From: Epiperipatus broadwayi
Taxonomy: Eukaryota > Onychophora > Udeonychophora > Euonychophora > Peripatidae
DNA length: 64,000 nucleotides
Assembly (NCBI GenBank): GCA_028023455.1
Contig: JAQFVV010012394.1
Location: 18,680,353 to 18,744,352 of the forward strand
Direction of reading: 5' to 3'
The notes beneath the pieces are model-generated. The model saw only the letters and a list, made by a program, of their open reading frames with translations, was not told the DNA's origin and made no database searches. The position numbers were made by a program, and so were the translations under genes. How positions within the stretch are numbered: position 1 is the first letter of the stretch; every line of letters starts with the position of its first letter. This document shows, piece after piece, positions 46,781 to 58,401 of the stretch.

Positions 46781-46876
46781 TTTTTTCCTCATATGTCAAA
46801 GCATCAGTCAGGAAGTGAACCAGGGACAACTGCTTGTAAGGCAGCTGTGCTGACCAGTCGGCCATCAACACTTGAC
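46781..46876 (-). mobile_element. tRNA-Val-like SINE (family 1), inverted copy
   Basis: The reverse complement matches the 45789 copy throughout (GTCAGCACAGCTGCCTTACA, CCCTGGTTCACTTCC, GATGCTTTGACATATGA). Flanks GATTAAATTTTTCTTT (46765-46780) and GATTAATTTTTTCTTT (46877-46892) form a 16-bp target duplication with one mismatch. Confidence 0.88.
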
Positions 46877-46892
46877 GATTAATTTTTTCTTT

Positions 46893-48105
46893 ACTATTAA
46901 AAATGACTAGTGTGACTAAAACTGGCCAACTTTTTATTAATCAAACTTAATGACTTTTAAAATACAAATTTATAAAAGACAAGGATGAACTTCCGTAACT
47001 GCTATAATTTATCATTTTAGATGTTATAATTTACTAAATAAGTTTTATTTAATTTTGAATATTCTGAAAAAAACTATGAATAACTCTAAAGTAGTAATAA
47101 AACATTTTTAAATAAATTTAAAATATCAATTTAAGTAAATATCTGTAAATAATTAACTGTGATATAAAAAGTTTCTATTTTGTCCTTTTTTAAAAGTTAC
47201 CCTGTGCTATAACTTTCATTTTTATATGGCTTACCTTATTGGAAAGGGTTTCTTTATTTAAATATACTGTTATGAAGTTTCAATAGTATACAGTTAAATT
47301 ACTATTTAAATTTTAGCAGTGTGTACCAAAATCACAGCCACACTAACCACAATTATCATGCTAAAATTTAGATATTACATAAACATATGGTAAAAATGAT
47401 TAAATATTGCACTTAAAAATGAATTATGAGTAGAATTATTATTGATCTTTTTCAACCATGAATGATGGATTAATGTATCAGGAATATTTAAATGCAAAAA
47501 ATCTATATCAGATAAGTACTTGTTATAAAAATTCCTCCTTTATCCACTCATATATATACAATCTGTCCCTGCCTAATTTATATAATTTTAGACTTTAATG
47601 CAATTTTCAAAATAATTTTTTTCTTCCTAAGAATTGAAAATGCAATGAGTCAGAACTGCAAAGAAATCTTTATATACTGTTTTGCAAATGCATTTCATAA
47701 TGCATCCCCAGGATTGCTGTTCTAAAAGTTCAGAAGGATTTTAAATACTGTACAATAAGTAAAGTTTTTATTTAATACAAAACAATGTCAAAGTTTTATG
47801 GAACAAAGATGGAGGGTGCTAAGTATTCCCTGATTGCAAATCCAGCCTGCGATTCAATGATGACATTTTATTTAGATAATCATTGCAGATAGATCACTTT
47901 TAAGCAAAGAAAGATTATATAGATAAAAGAATAACAGTCTAATATTAACTGGGACATGAAGTTATAAGAAAAAGTGAAGAGACAAATGACTTTAAAAAGT
48001 GGACATGTATTTTACTACAAAGCAACAAATACTGAAAGCATAAGAAAGATGAGATTCATTATAAATAAAAAGTAGGAAAACAATATTTTGGTGATTGATG
48101 ATGTA
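46893..48105. other. AT-rich non-coding stretch before the LINE
   Basis: No gene is recognised. Degraded upstream LINE sequence may occupy the last few hundred bases, but no motif is clear before about 48105. Confidence 0.4.
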
Positions 48106-49612
48106 CAGTCACTACATCTTCTGAATTGCCCATGATTTTAAATGAAGAAGTGAGGTATGCAATTAAATCTATAAATAAAGGAAAAGCTCCAGGTAATGAA
48201 ACTAAAAAAAAAACCAGTAATCTATTATACAATATTAATTTTAAAAAGGTAATATTTTAAAAGAAGTAGATGAAAAAAAAAAATTGACAGTTATATGCCA
48301 AAAAATGCCTAAATGATAAAGATATACCAGATAATTGGAAGAAGGTAATAATAATATTGATATTTTGAAAAGGTGATAAAGAAGATATTAAACAATACAG
48401 ATCTATTATTTTTCTATCAGTTCTATACAAGTCTTTGCTAAGATAATTATAACTTGTCTACAGCAAACTTTGGATTTTTAATCAATCAAAAGAACAACTT
48501 GAATTTAGAAGTGATTTTAGCACAGTGGTCACATACAAGTATTGAGAGGAAGTTATAGAAAGGATCAAGATATCTGATTCTATCAGAATTTCTTCAGTGA
48601 TTAAAGCAATGGATTATCAAAATATAGACCGATGATACTATCATATTCTGAAGAATATTTATCAAAATGCAATAGCAATAATTAGATTACATAATGATAT
48701 TAGAAAGATTAACATTGGAAAAAGTGTATAACAGGGTACAGCAGTTTTGCAAAAACTATTTTGTGATTAAAATAGGAAGTTAAGGGATTAAAGTAAATGG
48801 AGATTATTTACATGTAGATTTTGCAGATAATGTAATTGTTTTTGCAAATAAACCTTCAAAGCTTCAGGAAATGTTGCACGAGTTATCGGATGGAAATAAA
48901 AAAGTAGGACTAAAGATAAATGCTAAAAGTCAAAAAATGTCCAATGGATTTTCTTCAAAGTAAATATTGATAATGATGAATTAGAAGTTTGGTCAGATTT
49001 TAATACAGTTTATCTACAGCTCTTTTGTTTACAGAAAGGCTATCGATTGACACTTACATTTCATTATATAACTTTGTATTTCACTCTTAAGTCTACATAC
49101 AATATTTCATCAATGATTATTTATGGAAAGACAATGGATAAAATTATTCATAAAATTAAACTTGGATGAAATACTTTTGGTAGAAATAATTTAATATTAA
49201 AAAGGAAATATGTCTATGGGTTTGAAAAGGACATTCTTATTTATGGATCTGACACTTGGATATCAATATGAATATTTTAGACCACTCAACAAAGTACAGA
49301 GAGATGCATGTTAGGAGTAACAAAAAGTGATCAAAAACAAAATAATGATTGAAAGAACAAACATTATTGCAAGAATTAAGAGACGAAAATGCATCTGGGC
49401 TGGACATATTTCTAGAATTGGTGATAGTAGAGGGCCAGTTGAAATCTTAAACTAGATTCCAAGAGAGTGTACAAAATACCAAAAAGAGATCACATGGGAT
49501 AGATGGATGAAATAAGGAAGTGTGCTGGGGTGATATGAAGAGGCTGGAGCTCAGAGAAAATGGATTAAAACTTGAAGACTTTCATTCTGCGGTGGATCAA
49601 TAATGGAAAAAA
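48106..49612 (+). pseudogene. RTE-like LINE reverse transcriptase relic (copy C)
   Basis: In order it shows VRYAIKSINKGKAPG (about 48150-48200), DIPDNWKKVIIILIF and KGDKEDIKQYRSI, EQLEFRSDFSTV, HVDFADNVIVFAN (48811-48849) and WAGHIS-type sequence near 49400. It ends CATTCTGCGGTGGATCAATAA plus an AAT/ATGG-rich tail near 49612. The RT active-site box FADD has become FADN at 48820-48831, and many stops and frameshifts interrupt it. It belongs to the same family as the copies at 36672, 45548 and 54700. The 5' endonuclease expected upstream is not visible. Confidence 0.85.
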
Positions 49613-49639
49613 ATAATAATGGTGATGCATCAAACAGAA

Positions 49640-50440
49640 TGGCAAGTTAAATTATTAAACTTAATGGAAGACATCAAATGCAGATAATTCAGATTTATGT
49701 CCCAACAAATTCTTAGGATAAAAAAATAGAGGATTTTTAAAAGGATGCACAAAATGTTTTTGATCAGACCAAACATTTTAAAATTGTCATGGGAGACTTT
49801 AATGTCAGAATTGGGAAACAATTGAAAGATGAAAGTGCTGTGGGTAAATTTAATTGTGGTAATACAAATGATAGAAGATACATACTTGTGGAGTTCTCAA
49901 AAAAAAAATCTATATTATGAATTTTTTCTTTGATAAAAATGCTAAGTGGAAATTGCCATGAAAGATACATCAGAATTGTTTTTTATTTTGACTAACAGAA
50001 AATGTGTACTTCAAGAGTGTAATGTTTTTAATAAATTCAACACAGGAGTTGATGTGAGATACAAATTAATGCAAAACTACAGCAACAAAAATTATTTAAA
50101 AAAAAAACAATATTTACAGTTGATATTCCTAACTTTTAATTAAAACATTCCAATAAATTTAAATTAGAACTTGCAAATCATTTTTAAATATTGACAGATT
50201 TTGAAAATGATTTCTAGTAATTTGAATCAAATCAATAGGAAGATAAGTGATATATTATTAAAAATTGCAACAAAGATAACTGGTATAAAAAAGCAATTTA
50301 CTAATAAATTTTTTACTGAGACAGGACAATATATGAAAAAAAGAAGGAATATGAAAATATACAAAACAGACTCATTAAGAAGAATTAAATACCTACAGTT
50401 TTATAAAAATAGTATAAAAGAGTTAATAATGATGACATAA
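49640..50440 (+). pseudogene. RTE-like LINE endonuclease relic
   Basis: FKIVMGDFNVRIGKQ (near 49775-49820) is the AP-endonuclease catalytic segment (GDFN/GDWN), followed by GKFNCGNTNDRR, as in RTE endonucleases. Further pieces near 49946-50140 and 50201-50440 fit the linker towards RT, with a KKRRNMK-type basic stretch. It begins within about 30 bases of the 3' end of copy C, so it belongs to a second copy lying downstream in the same orientation. Its RT part is absent, the sequence being followed by fold-back element H4. Confidence 0.75.
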
Positions 50441-50445
50441 GAAAA

Positions 50446-51071
50446 TATAATTTGAATTAAGCATTTATTTTTATATAATGCTATGCATACAATTGTATAC
50501 ATTCAAAGATCAGCCTTTCAAGCTAATTGTGCATGCGTCTTCTGCGAGTGTTAAATAATAAATGAATACTTCATTCTACAATACAAGATATAGTATTTAT
50601 GCAGGAATAAAAGGAATCCTCTTATTCCTACAACTCAAATTCTTTTATATGAGCAAATCTGAAGTACTGTTAAATAAAGCGTGAGAGTAGAATTCTCACT
50701 TTAAATTATTATCTACGATGTTGTAATGAATGGCGTCGGTGAAATTGTCTAGAATTTACTAAACGTCACTCTAAGTAAAACTTAATTATAAGTAAATAAG
50801 CATTTATTTTTATATAACGCTATGCATACAATTGTATACATTCAAATATCAGCCTTTCAAGCTAATTGTGCATGCGTCTTTATTCAACAGTACTTCAGAT
50901 TTGCTCATATAAAAGAATTTGAGTTGTAGGAATAAGAGGATTCCTTTTATTCCTGCATAAATACTATATCTTGTATTGTAGAATGAAGTATTCATGTATT
51001 ATTTAACACTCGCAGAAGACGCATGCACAATTAGCTTGAAAGGCTGATCTTTGAATGTATAATTTGAATTA
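50446..51071 (-). mobile_element. Fold-back element H4 with 14-bp flanking repeats
   Basis: Flanks TATAATTTGAATTA (50446-50459 and 51058-51071) are identical. Outer arms of about 190 bases (50499-50690 against about 50875-51057) are nearly perfect inverse copies. A tail AGCATTTATTTTTATATAA lies only on the left. The loop contains a second tail plus a partial arm (from about 50799). On the minus strand the element begins CATTCAAAGATCAG and ends in ATATAAAAATAAATGCT, which resembles LINE/SINE 3' ends. Related to H5. Confidence 0.9.
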
Positions 51072-53097
51072 GTAAGTGCAATGTTTCTTCCACAATGGCA
51101 GAGATAATTCTCTGATTATTACATATACATGACCGATATGTCAGTTACAGAAAAGGCAAACAATAAATACTTACTATCTATCTGATAAAAAAAAAAGACA
51201 AAGAATTGACTAATCTTGAAATAACTTGTTATAATATTTAATGACATATTAAAATGGTATATTCCTGACTTAATATACATTTAATCTATTTTACCCCATA
51301 ACTCCATTTGTGCTAGCTTTGAATCCTTGAGTACATGTATATAGCATATTTACAGTTATCTGTGTATCATCGCACATATATATGCGAGTAAAAGACTGTA
51401 ATATCATCGGTTTATACATATATTACGGCATGTCTGTATTTAAAATTTAATTTTTTAAGATTATACATTTTCTTTATTAAAAAAAAGTCAGTTTATTAGT
51501 TTTACATTAAGAATCATATATATATATATGTATGAAATCCATACAGTATCATGTTACATATAGCAAAATGTTATTCAAAGATTTGCTAATAGTTCTAAAT
51601 TTAAATTAAAATACAATAAATATAAATCATGCCACCATGCACCTGTTTAATATATGTATATGCTAGACTTCTAAATCTTATTTTTCACAATAATATTTTT
51701 AAAAATATAACTTAGTAAATAACAAAATTTACTGAATCGTCACTATTGCAGAGTCTTCAGGGAATCGAGGTGACTAAGTCAAATTTAAAATATTTGGGTT
51801 AAAATTTTAAACAATTGTTAAGTCAATTTTACAAATTAAAAATGAAATAATAAACAAGTACTAATGGATTTACCCGCTGTTAATCCATCTTGTGACAAAA
51901 ATAATATAGGATTTTATAAATAGTATAAATACCCTATATTTTTGGACCCTCAAAAGTTTACTCAGTACATTAAAAATGTTGCCACCAGAATCCATACCTG
52001 TTTAAATTTTAGAATGTTGGAGTAGGAACCGTAAATTTGCCATTTTTCCTGCGAGAAGATAGTTGTCTCAAACCCCATCTGATGTGCCGCAATGGCATGT
52101 AACTACCAGCATAGAGATGGAAGATTTCCAGCCATAGTCTGCAGTTGAAAAGATACCATAAGACTGCAACCTATTCAGAGAAGAGTGACACTATGCCTAC
52201 CCTCAAGTGCCTAAAGTCCAAGCTGCTGAAAGAAGATTGGTAATATTTCTTCAAAACCGCAAAGCTCTATAAATTAATCTTTAAATCTGTAATTTAATAT
52301 TAAGTTAGTTTATTTAATATAATAAATGTTCGATGTTATTTCTTAAAACTCTATTAATTTAAATTATTTATAAAAATAAATCTATGTAAACTTGCCTGAA
52401 TAATGTAATTCCATTTCTTTAATCTAAATAATTGTACTCGGTTATTATTTAAATTTTTTAAAACTGCAGTCATGCCTATAATTATTGCTCTAATTATTTA
52501 CCTTTATTTTAATATGTTATGGTATGCCAATATTTCAAGGCAGCGAGTATTTTAGTAAATTTTTAAGAAAAGATCATTATTAAACTCTCTATCTAAATAT
52601 TTAAAAATGTTATTTAGCATAGTTAATCGCTGTTTCGAAATCCTATTCTGATAGATCGTTATGTGCTCATTATTATCATTAATTTATTTATTTTATAATT
52701 GCATTATATTTTGTTAAAATTTGCTTAGTAAGTTATTATGACTTATGATTTCATCTATTAGTTCGAAATATTATACTAGCTGAGGATGATATTAAAAGTA
52801 TATTTGTCGATATTAGGGCCAGCTAAATATTCTTTTTCTCCTTAATTAAGAATATATATATGCAGATTTGGTACATTAACTAGATTACTAATTTAGTTAA
52901 TCTCTTTCACTTAGCATGATTAGTATGCTAGTCTATGTACTGGATTGAGTTAGTTTATAGTTTAACAGATAAAAACTACCTGTTTAGGCGGTTAATTAAT
53001 TAATTATATATATATATATTTGTATGTACTTATGCATTGTGAGTGTGTCCTTACTAAGTACCCATTTGTACAATAACATCTTGCTATTTTCTGACAG
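51072..53097. other. Non-coding stretch
   Basis: No gene is recognised. 52010-52250 is less AT-rich and has no match elsewhere in the window. TA runs lie near 51517 and 52855. Confidence 0.45.
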
Positions 53098-53134
53098 GTT
53101 TGCTGTGGCAGCTGTTCCTGTCTACACAGTTCAG
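53098..53134 (+). other. Microexon-like segment (speculative)
   Basis: A branch-point-like TACTAAG (53052-53058), a pyrimidine-rich TTGCTATTTTCTGACAG acceptor, 37 bases readable as FAVAAVPVYTVQ, then CAG|GTATGG as donor. All splice signals are present in the right order and spacing, but such arrangements also arise by chance, and no neighbouring exon is identified. Confidence 0.2.
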
Positions 53135-53920
53135 GTATGGCATCTTTTAGAACTGAAACATGAAGGTCCAGCCCATGTTTAAAGCCTATCCGAGCCATAT
53201 GAACTAACTAAATATGTTATTATAGTAACAAGCCGTCCGGTCTTAGGGCACTGAACATTCGATGTTGAAACCTGCAATAACTACTCATTCATACCGCGAT
53301 CTTATTTTTTGTATTTATTTAGCACCATAGTATATAGCAAGTCTAAAAATAACTAGTTCTTTCCTCTTTGTTAATTACTTTTTCAGCATTAGACTGAAAC
53401 CTTAATCTGGGTTACCAGATTGAATTTGCATTGTCTTGAGCTTATTAAATTGCTCACATTGTTAGTATATATAACACCTATCTTAGTCCTGTATCTAATA
53501 ATCCTCTCAGCTAGATTGTAAACTTGTAATGTTAGCAAACCAAGCAAAGAATAGGTTTGGTAAATTAAATATTATAGGCATGACTTTAATAAGTGCACAA
53601 ACACATCTGCATACCTATTTTTATGTTAAAGATGAGATTGCTATACTAATAATATTCTCATCCATTAAGTAACACCTGCATGTGTTCATTCAGATATTAA
53701 CTCTAAAATTAATATCATTTTGTTTTGATTCAATTTATTAATTATTTTAACAAACTTATTTAAATTATAAATCTTTTTCGTGTCTGTTTACTCGCAATCC
53801 AAATCCGAACCTCAACTCTTTTATTGATTTTATATGTATGATATGTATGGTTTTGTTAAGTAACTATCATGTTAAGTAGTTTATTTTAAACCTTTAGTTA
53901 AATTGCTAATTCCCTTCGAG

Positions 53921-54118
53921 TCTCATGATTCTCCCTGTTCGGAGCTGACTCGCAGAAGAAATTGAGACCCATGTGTAACCTCAGAAATGTCACTCAGTAT
54001 TAAATCGTGGAGTACTGGTAAATGAGTTGATGTTTGGTTCAGATTCGAGATCTCGCCATCTCATTTTGATCAGCTTTGGTATATTTTGTCTGGACTCTGG
54101 ATTTTGTTACATGAATGT
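53921..54118 (+). repeat. Dispersed repeat, copy 2 (partner at 9190-9385)
   Basis: Colinear with copy 1 from TCTCCCTGTTC to CTCTGGATTTTGTTA, diverged, without recognisable coding content. Confidence 0.65.
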
Positions 54119-54699
54119 ACAAATCTGTTACAATATACATACAACCAGCATACAACTTTGTATAGATTATAAAAGTGTAACAAAGATCTCGTCAACTATT
54201 TATCCACAGTGATGAATTATTAACTAACTAGCAGACATATTAATTTCATATGTTCCTAGTATTGGAGAACGAATTCATAAGCACAAATCCAATTTACATG
54301 AATTATTTACAACTCTTAGACTAGGGTGGTCTTTACAGAGTTTAGCTAAATTAACACATCAGGAGAGAAATTTCTCCCAGGAACACATTCTTTGTGTCAA
54401 TAGACAATTCCCTTACTCTGCAATCAAGAAGTGAATAATATAATAGGTTTTTTTTTTAAAAAATTAGAAAAGCATTTTACTACTATTAAGCCCCCTCTCC
54501 CCCATGTAAATTAACTGTTTTTGATAGAAAAGCAAAGCAGTAAATTATTTAACTGGAATTTTCCAGATAATTTAACTTTATATATTAAATTTCTAAATAA
54601 ATTCTGTCTGCAGTTTTACAAAACTGTCAGATATCTATATATTACAAAAAATAAATGACAATACAAATATATATATATATTGCTTATATAATATATACA
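54119..54699. other. Non-coding stretch
   Basis: No gene is recognised. C-rich (CCCCCTCTCCCCC) and TA-rich runs are present near 54490 and 54667. Confidence 0.45.
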
Positions 54700-56320
54700 C
54701 ACAGCAGTAAGAAAATCTATAGAAGAAAATAAGTCTCAAAAATGTCAGTATCTTGGTATTGGTAAAAAACTTTGTCTGCATTAAGAGGAAAAATGGAACT
54801 ACTACTAAAAAAAGAGATGATATCATGAAATGTTTAGAAGAGTTCTATAAAGAATTCTATAGTAATAAAAAACAAACTATCCTCTACAATTATTATATTT
54901 AAATTATCAAGCATTTTAAATGAAAAATGAGATATGCAATTTAATTTACGAAGAAAAGAAAAACTCTAGGTATTTGATAAAATAATAATTGATATCTGAA
55001 AAGATAAAGATGAAACAGAAAATGCCAATTGTCTAAATGATAAAGATGTAACAAATGATTGGAAGAATGCAACAGTAATATAGATACTTAAGAAATGTGA
55101 TAAAGAAGATATTAGAAATTACAGACATATCAGACTTTTATCAGTACAAAATTTTGACCAAAATAATTATAATTCATCTACAACAAAATTTGGATTTTAA
55201 CCAAACAAAACTGAACAAGCTGGATTTAAAAGTGTTTTCATATAGTGAATCATTTGCAAATATTGAGAAATTATAGAAAGGACAAATGAATATGAGTTGT
55301 CATTATGCTTTGGATATGTAGATTATAAAAAGACATTTGATTCTATAAGTATTGCTACTGTGTTTAAAGCATATTGGCAATTATGAAGAATATTTTTTCA
55401 AAATGCAACAACAATGATTAGATTACATAGTGATAATAAAAAGATAAGCAATGAGAAGGATATGCAACAGGTTAATTCCCATATCTCCAAAAACTTTTTA
55501 TAGTAGTTTTATAAGAAGTTTTTTATAGATTAAAATAGGAAGATATGGGAGTAAAATTAAATGGAGATTATTTAAGTCATCTAGACTTTGCAGATGATGT
55601 AATTGTTTTTGCAAATAATGCTTTAGAGCTTCAGAAAATGTTGCAAAGAAGTATCAGATAATAAAAAAATGTAGAACTAAAGATCAATACTAAAAAAACA
55701 AAGTAATCTTTAATGGATTTTGTCAAAAGAAAATAAGATTGTAAATGATGAATTTGAAGTTAATAACTATAAATATCTCAATCAGATTATTAATACAAAT
55801 GGAACCTAATACATGAAATTAATTATAGAATTAAATTTAGGTGGAATGCTTTTGGTAGAAATAACTTAATATTTAAAGAAAATACACCTACATGTTTCAA
55901 AAAAAAGGTTTTTAATAAATGTGCTTTACTAATTTTTGTTATAATAACCGAGACTTGACCATTAAACAGATAAGCAATACAAAAACTTCAGACCACCAAG
56001 CAAAATATATAGAGATATGTGTGTAAGTAAAGTAACAAAAAATCAAACCCAAATATATGGGTATGTGAACGAGCAGACATTACTGACATCATTAAAAGAA
56101 TTAAGAGAGGAAATGAAACGGCTGGATATATTTCTAGAAGAGATAATCATAAATGGTTAGTTAGGCTTAAACTGGATCCCAAGAGATTGTAAAAGACCTA
56201 GAAAGAGATGCGAGATGGATGGATGAAATAAGGAAATTTGTTTGTGTGATATGGAGAAGAGAGGCTAGAGATTGAAGAAACTGCATTAAACTTCAAGAGA
56301 ACTTCATCCATTAGATATTA
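54700..56320 (+). pseudogene. RTE-like LINE reverse transcriptase relic (copy D)
   Basis: DIMKCLEEFYKEFYSNKK (near 54820-54870) is the pre-RT linker. NDWKNATVI-type sequence and KCDKEDIRNYRH-type blocks lie near 55050-55130, an EQAGFKS-type block near 55210, and an intact FADD active-site box at 55587-55598 within HLDFADDVIVFAN. GGMLLVEI/WNAFGRN-type and GHISRRDN-type tail blocks follow to CTTCATCCATTAGATATTAA at about 56310. Stops and frameshifts are frequent. It is colinear with copy C, so both derive from one family, and copy D retains more of the linker. Confidence 0.85.
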
Positions 56321-56475
56321 ATGTCAAATAATTATTTCTCTAAATTTGTAATTTTATAGATTAAATACATCATACAATCATAATTTTAAGACATAACTCA
56401 CCTTTTTTTTATTTTTTATTAGTGAGCACTTCTTAAACAAATGCATTTTTTAAAATTACAATTTCACAAACTTAT
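56321..56475. other. Short AT-rich spacer
   Basis: Nothing recognised. Confidence 0.4.
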
Positions 56476-56550
56476 GACTGCTTTGCACTTGCAGGCAGTT
56501 GCCTGGGTTGCGGGTTCGCATCCCGGCCGATGCTATGACACTTAAAAAAA
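56476..56550 (+). mobile_element. tRNA-Val-like SINE (family 1), 5'-degraded copy
   Basis: GCAGGCAGTTGCCTGGG, GCGGGTTCGCATCCCGG (a better B box than in the other copies) and CCGATGCTATGACAC plus A-rich end match family 1. The A-box half is missing or rearranged. Confidence 0.75.
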
Positions 56551-57290
56551 CAGTTATATAAATAGATGGCTAACTCATATCACTTAAATTAATTTAATCA
56601 AAAACATGATGGTTATTTGCATTTTTCTGATATCTTTCACTGTTTGTTTTTGGAAATAAAAGAGAATTTGTTACATTGTAATTTTTAAAAAAAATTGCAA
56701 TTATATATATATATATTAAAATTGTGATTGTATAACATAATGCACATCATATGTTATAAAATTTATTAACATCATACAATAATATCTAAAGATTATAGAT
56801 ATATATGAATACTGAGTGATAATAGAGCCATTGTTGTCGGAATAAAACTTGTTGAGTCAAAATGTTTCAGAGTTATTTAAATTTTTGATATCTTTTGCTG
56901 ATTATCATTGGAAATAAAAAAGAATTTATTAAGCCAAAATTTTAAAAAGTACATTTTACATATAGTGCTAGTCAGCCAGTAGTGTTCATTGTAGTAATCT
57001 TTAAAAAAAAGCATTTATTACATATTTAATTATACATACTAATTATTTAAATTAACTCACTAACATTTAATTAATAAACCAATAATAAAATAAAAGCAAA
57101 TCAGCTTTCCCAAGATAATTATTTCTGTATTTCAATATCAGATTTCAGTAGGCAATTAGCTGTCTGCAAGGATGATTCATATATAAAGTTTTTTTATATA
57201 TTTAAATCCAAATTCCAATTCAATGGTATACATATTTGAATACTCAATATTATATTTTTAACTTGAATGGTTATCAACTTGAGAATGTAA
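56551..57290. other. AT-rich non-coding stretch
   Basis: No gene. A loose repeat (TGATATCTTT(C/G)(A/C)CTG ... TGGAAATAAAA) occurs near 56625-56665 and 56888-56920. Confidence 0.45.
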
Positions 57291-57294
57291 ATTA

Positions 57295-57640
57295 ATTTAA
57301 AAACCTTGGTAGTTTTATAAGTAGAAAGACAGACTTAGCTAAGATACAACATAGACTCCAATGTGCTGCTGCTGCTTTCAACAACCACAAAAAAGTTACT
57401 ACGGCAACTAAGTTAGTTGTATATAGAGCTGTTATTTTATCTCATTTATTATACAGAAGTGAGACTTGGATATCTTATCAGCACAATATAAAGGCATTAG
57501 AAAAGTTTCACTTAAAAATGCTCCATAAAATTTTAAAAATACAATGTCAAGATTGTAAGATAACATTTTTGTTGGATTGAATATGTAAAATTAATGAACA
57601 ATTTAAGATTTCTTAAAAGGGTTATAAACAATGAGGATTG
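57295..57640 (+). pseudogene. Second LINE type: RT C-terminal region
   Basis: An open block reads NLGSFISRKTDLAKIQHRL, KLVVYRAVILSHLLYRSETW and KALEKFHLKMLHKILKIQ. This is the post-catalytic region of a widespread animal LINE RT (KxxVYxAVxLxxLLYxxETW ... FHLxxLRKIL), distinct from the family at 48-56 kb. The motif order is intact but the catalytic core is missing and the following GHV..RM segment is unreadable. I cannot assign the clade with certainty. Confidence 0.8.
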
Positions 57641-58401
57641 CCAATTCCTCAACAAACTTTGTGATAAATGCTTAGCCAGAGCCAGCATTTAAAATATCTG
57701 TCGGGAACCCCCCAACCCCTGACCATGGTTTCGTGCTTTGGCACTCCCAAAGCCAAGCACTTATCTAAAAAAAAATTATCTATTGAATGGAAAATCTGAA
57801 ATTTTCAGACACCTACATGTCTTCAAACCCAGCTATCCAACTCAAATAGCTATATGGGGTTGATAGATATTCAGCCAAACCATATATTAGTAGTTGTAGC
57901 AATATAACAAGCTTAGGAGAATAGGGTCATGTGATCTATGACTCTTATTTTGACTATTTATAGTTTCTCAAAAGGGTGTCTGAAATTGAACTTGAGTAAG
58001 GTTTTAGTGAGAGAAGTAGATCCCATTTACATTAAAAATATCTCAAAACATTCTAAAAAAAAGTGCAATGCCAATTATTTCTATTGAGAAGATATGGCAG
58101 GTAATAGAATACTTTGGAGAACTACAATTAGACATGATGATGTATTTCAGAAAGTTTTCTACTGGAGAAATAATTAAAAGACAAAAAATATTAATAAATA
58201 GAAAAATGGACCAGCTTGTTCTATATGTGAACACCTTTGTGTTTCAGATTGGTCTGTATAGTCATCACAAAACTTATTTCTAAAGCAGTTTTTTTCTCTT
58301 TTCTCTCTTTCATTCCTTTTTTTTTTTGGGGGGGGGGGGTTACAATGGCCATGCTCCTTTATTAATGGCTGTTTTTTTATTATAGATGTACACACATTAT
58401 A
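57641..58401. other. Non-coding stretch with a T11-G12 tract
   Basis: A short palindromic patch (GTGCTTTGGCACTCCCAAAGCC) lies near 57730. At 58317-58339 eleven T are followed directly by twelve G. No gene is recognised. Confidence 0.5.

Noticed and set aside
52980-53025. TA-rich microsatellites throughout (also near 44583, 54667 and 56704)
   Set aside because: Short TA runs are frequent in such AT-rich DNA and add no information individually.
53004-53198. 64-codon minus-strand frame
   Set aside because: It overlaps the microexon-like segment on the other strand, ends in a TA-repeat-encoded tail and has no domain signature.
57720-57765. Short GC-rich palindrome as a structured RNA or terminator
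   Set aside because: The pairing is about ten bases, adjacent to a LINE remnant, with no supporting context.
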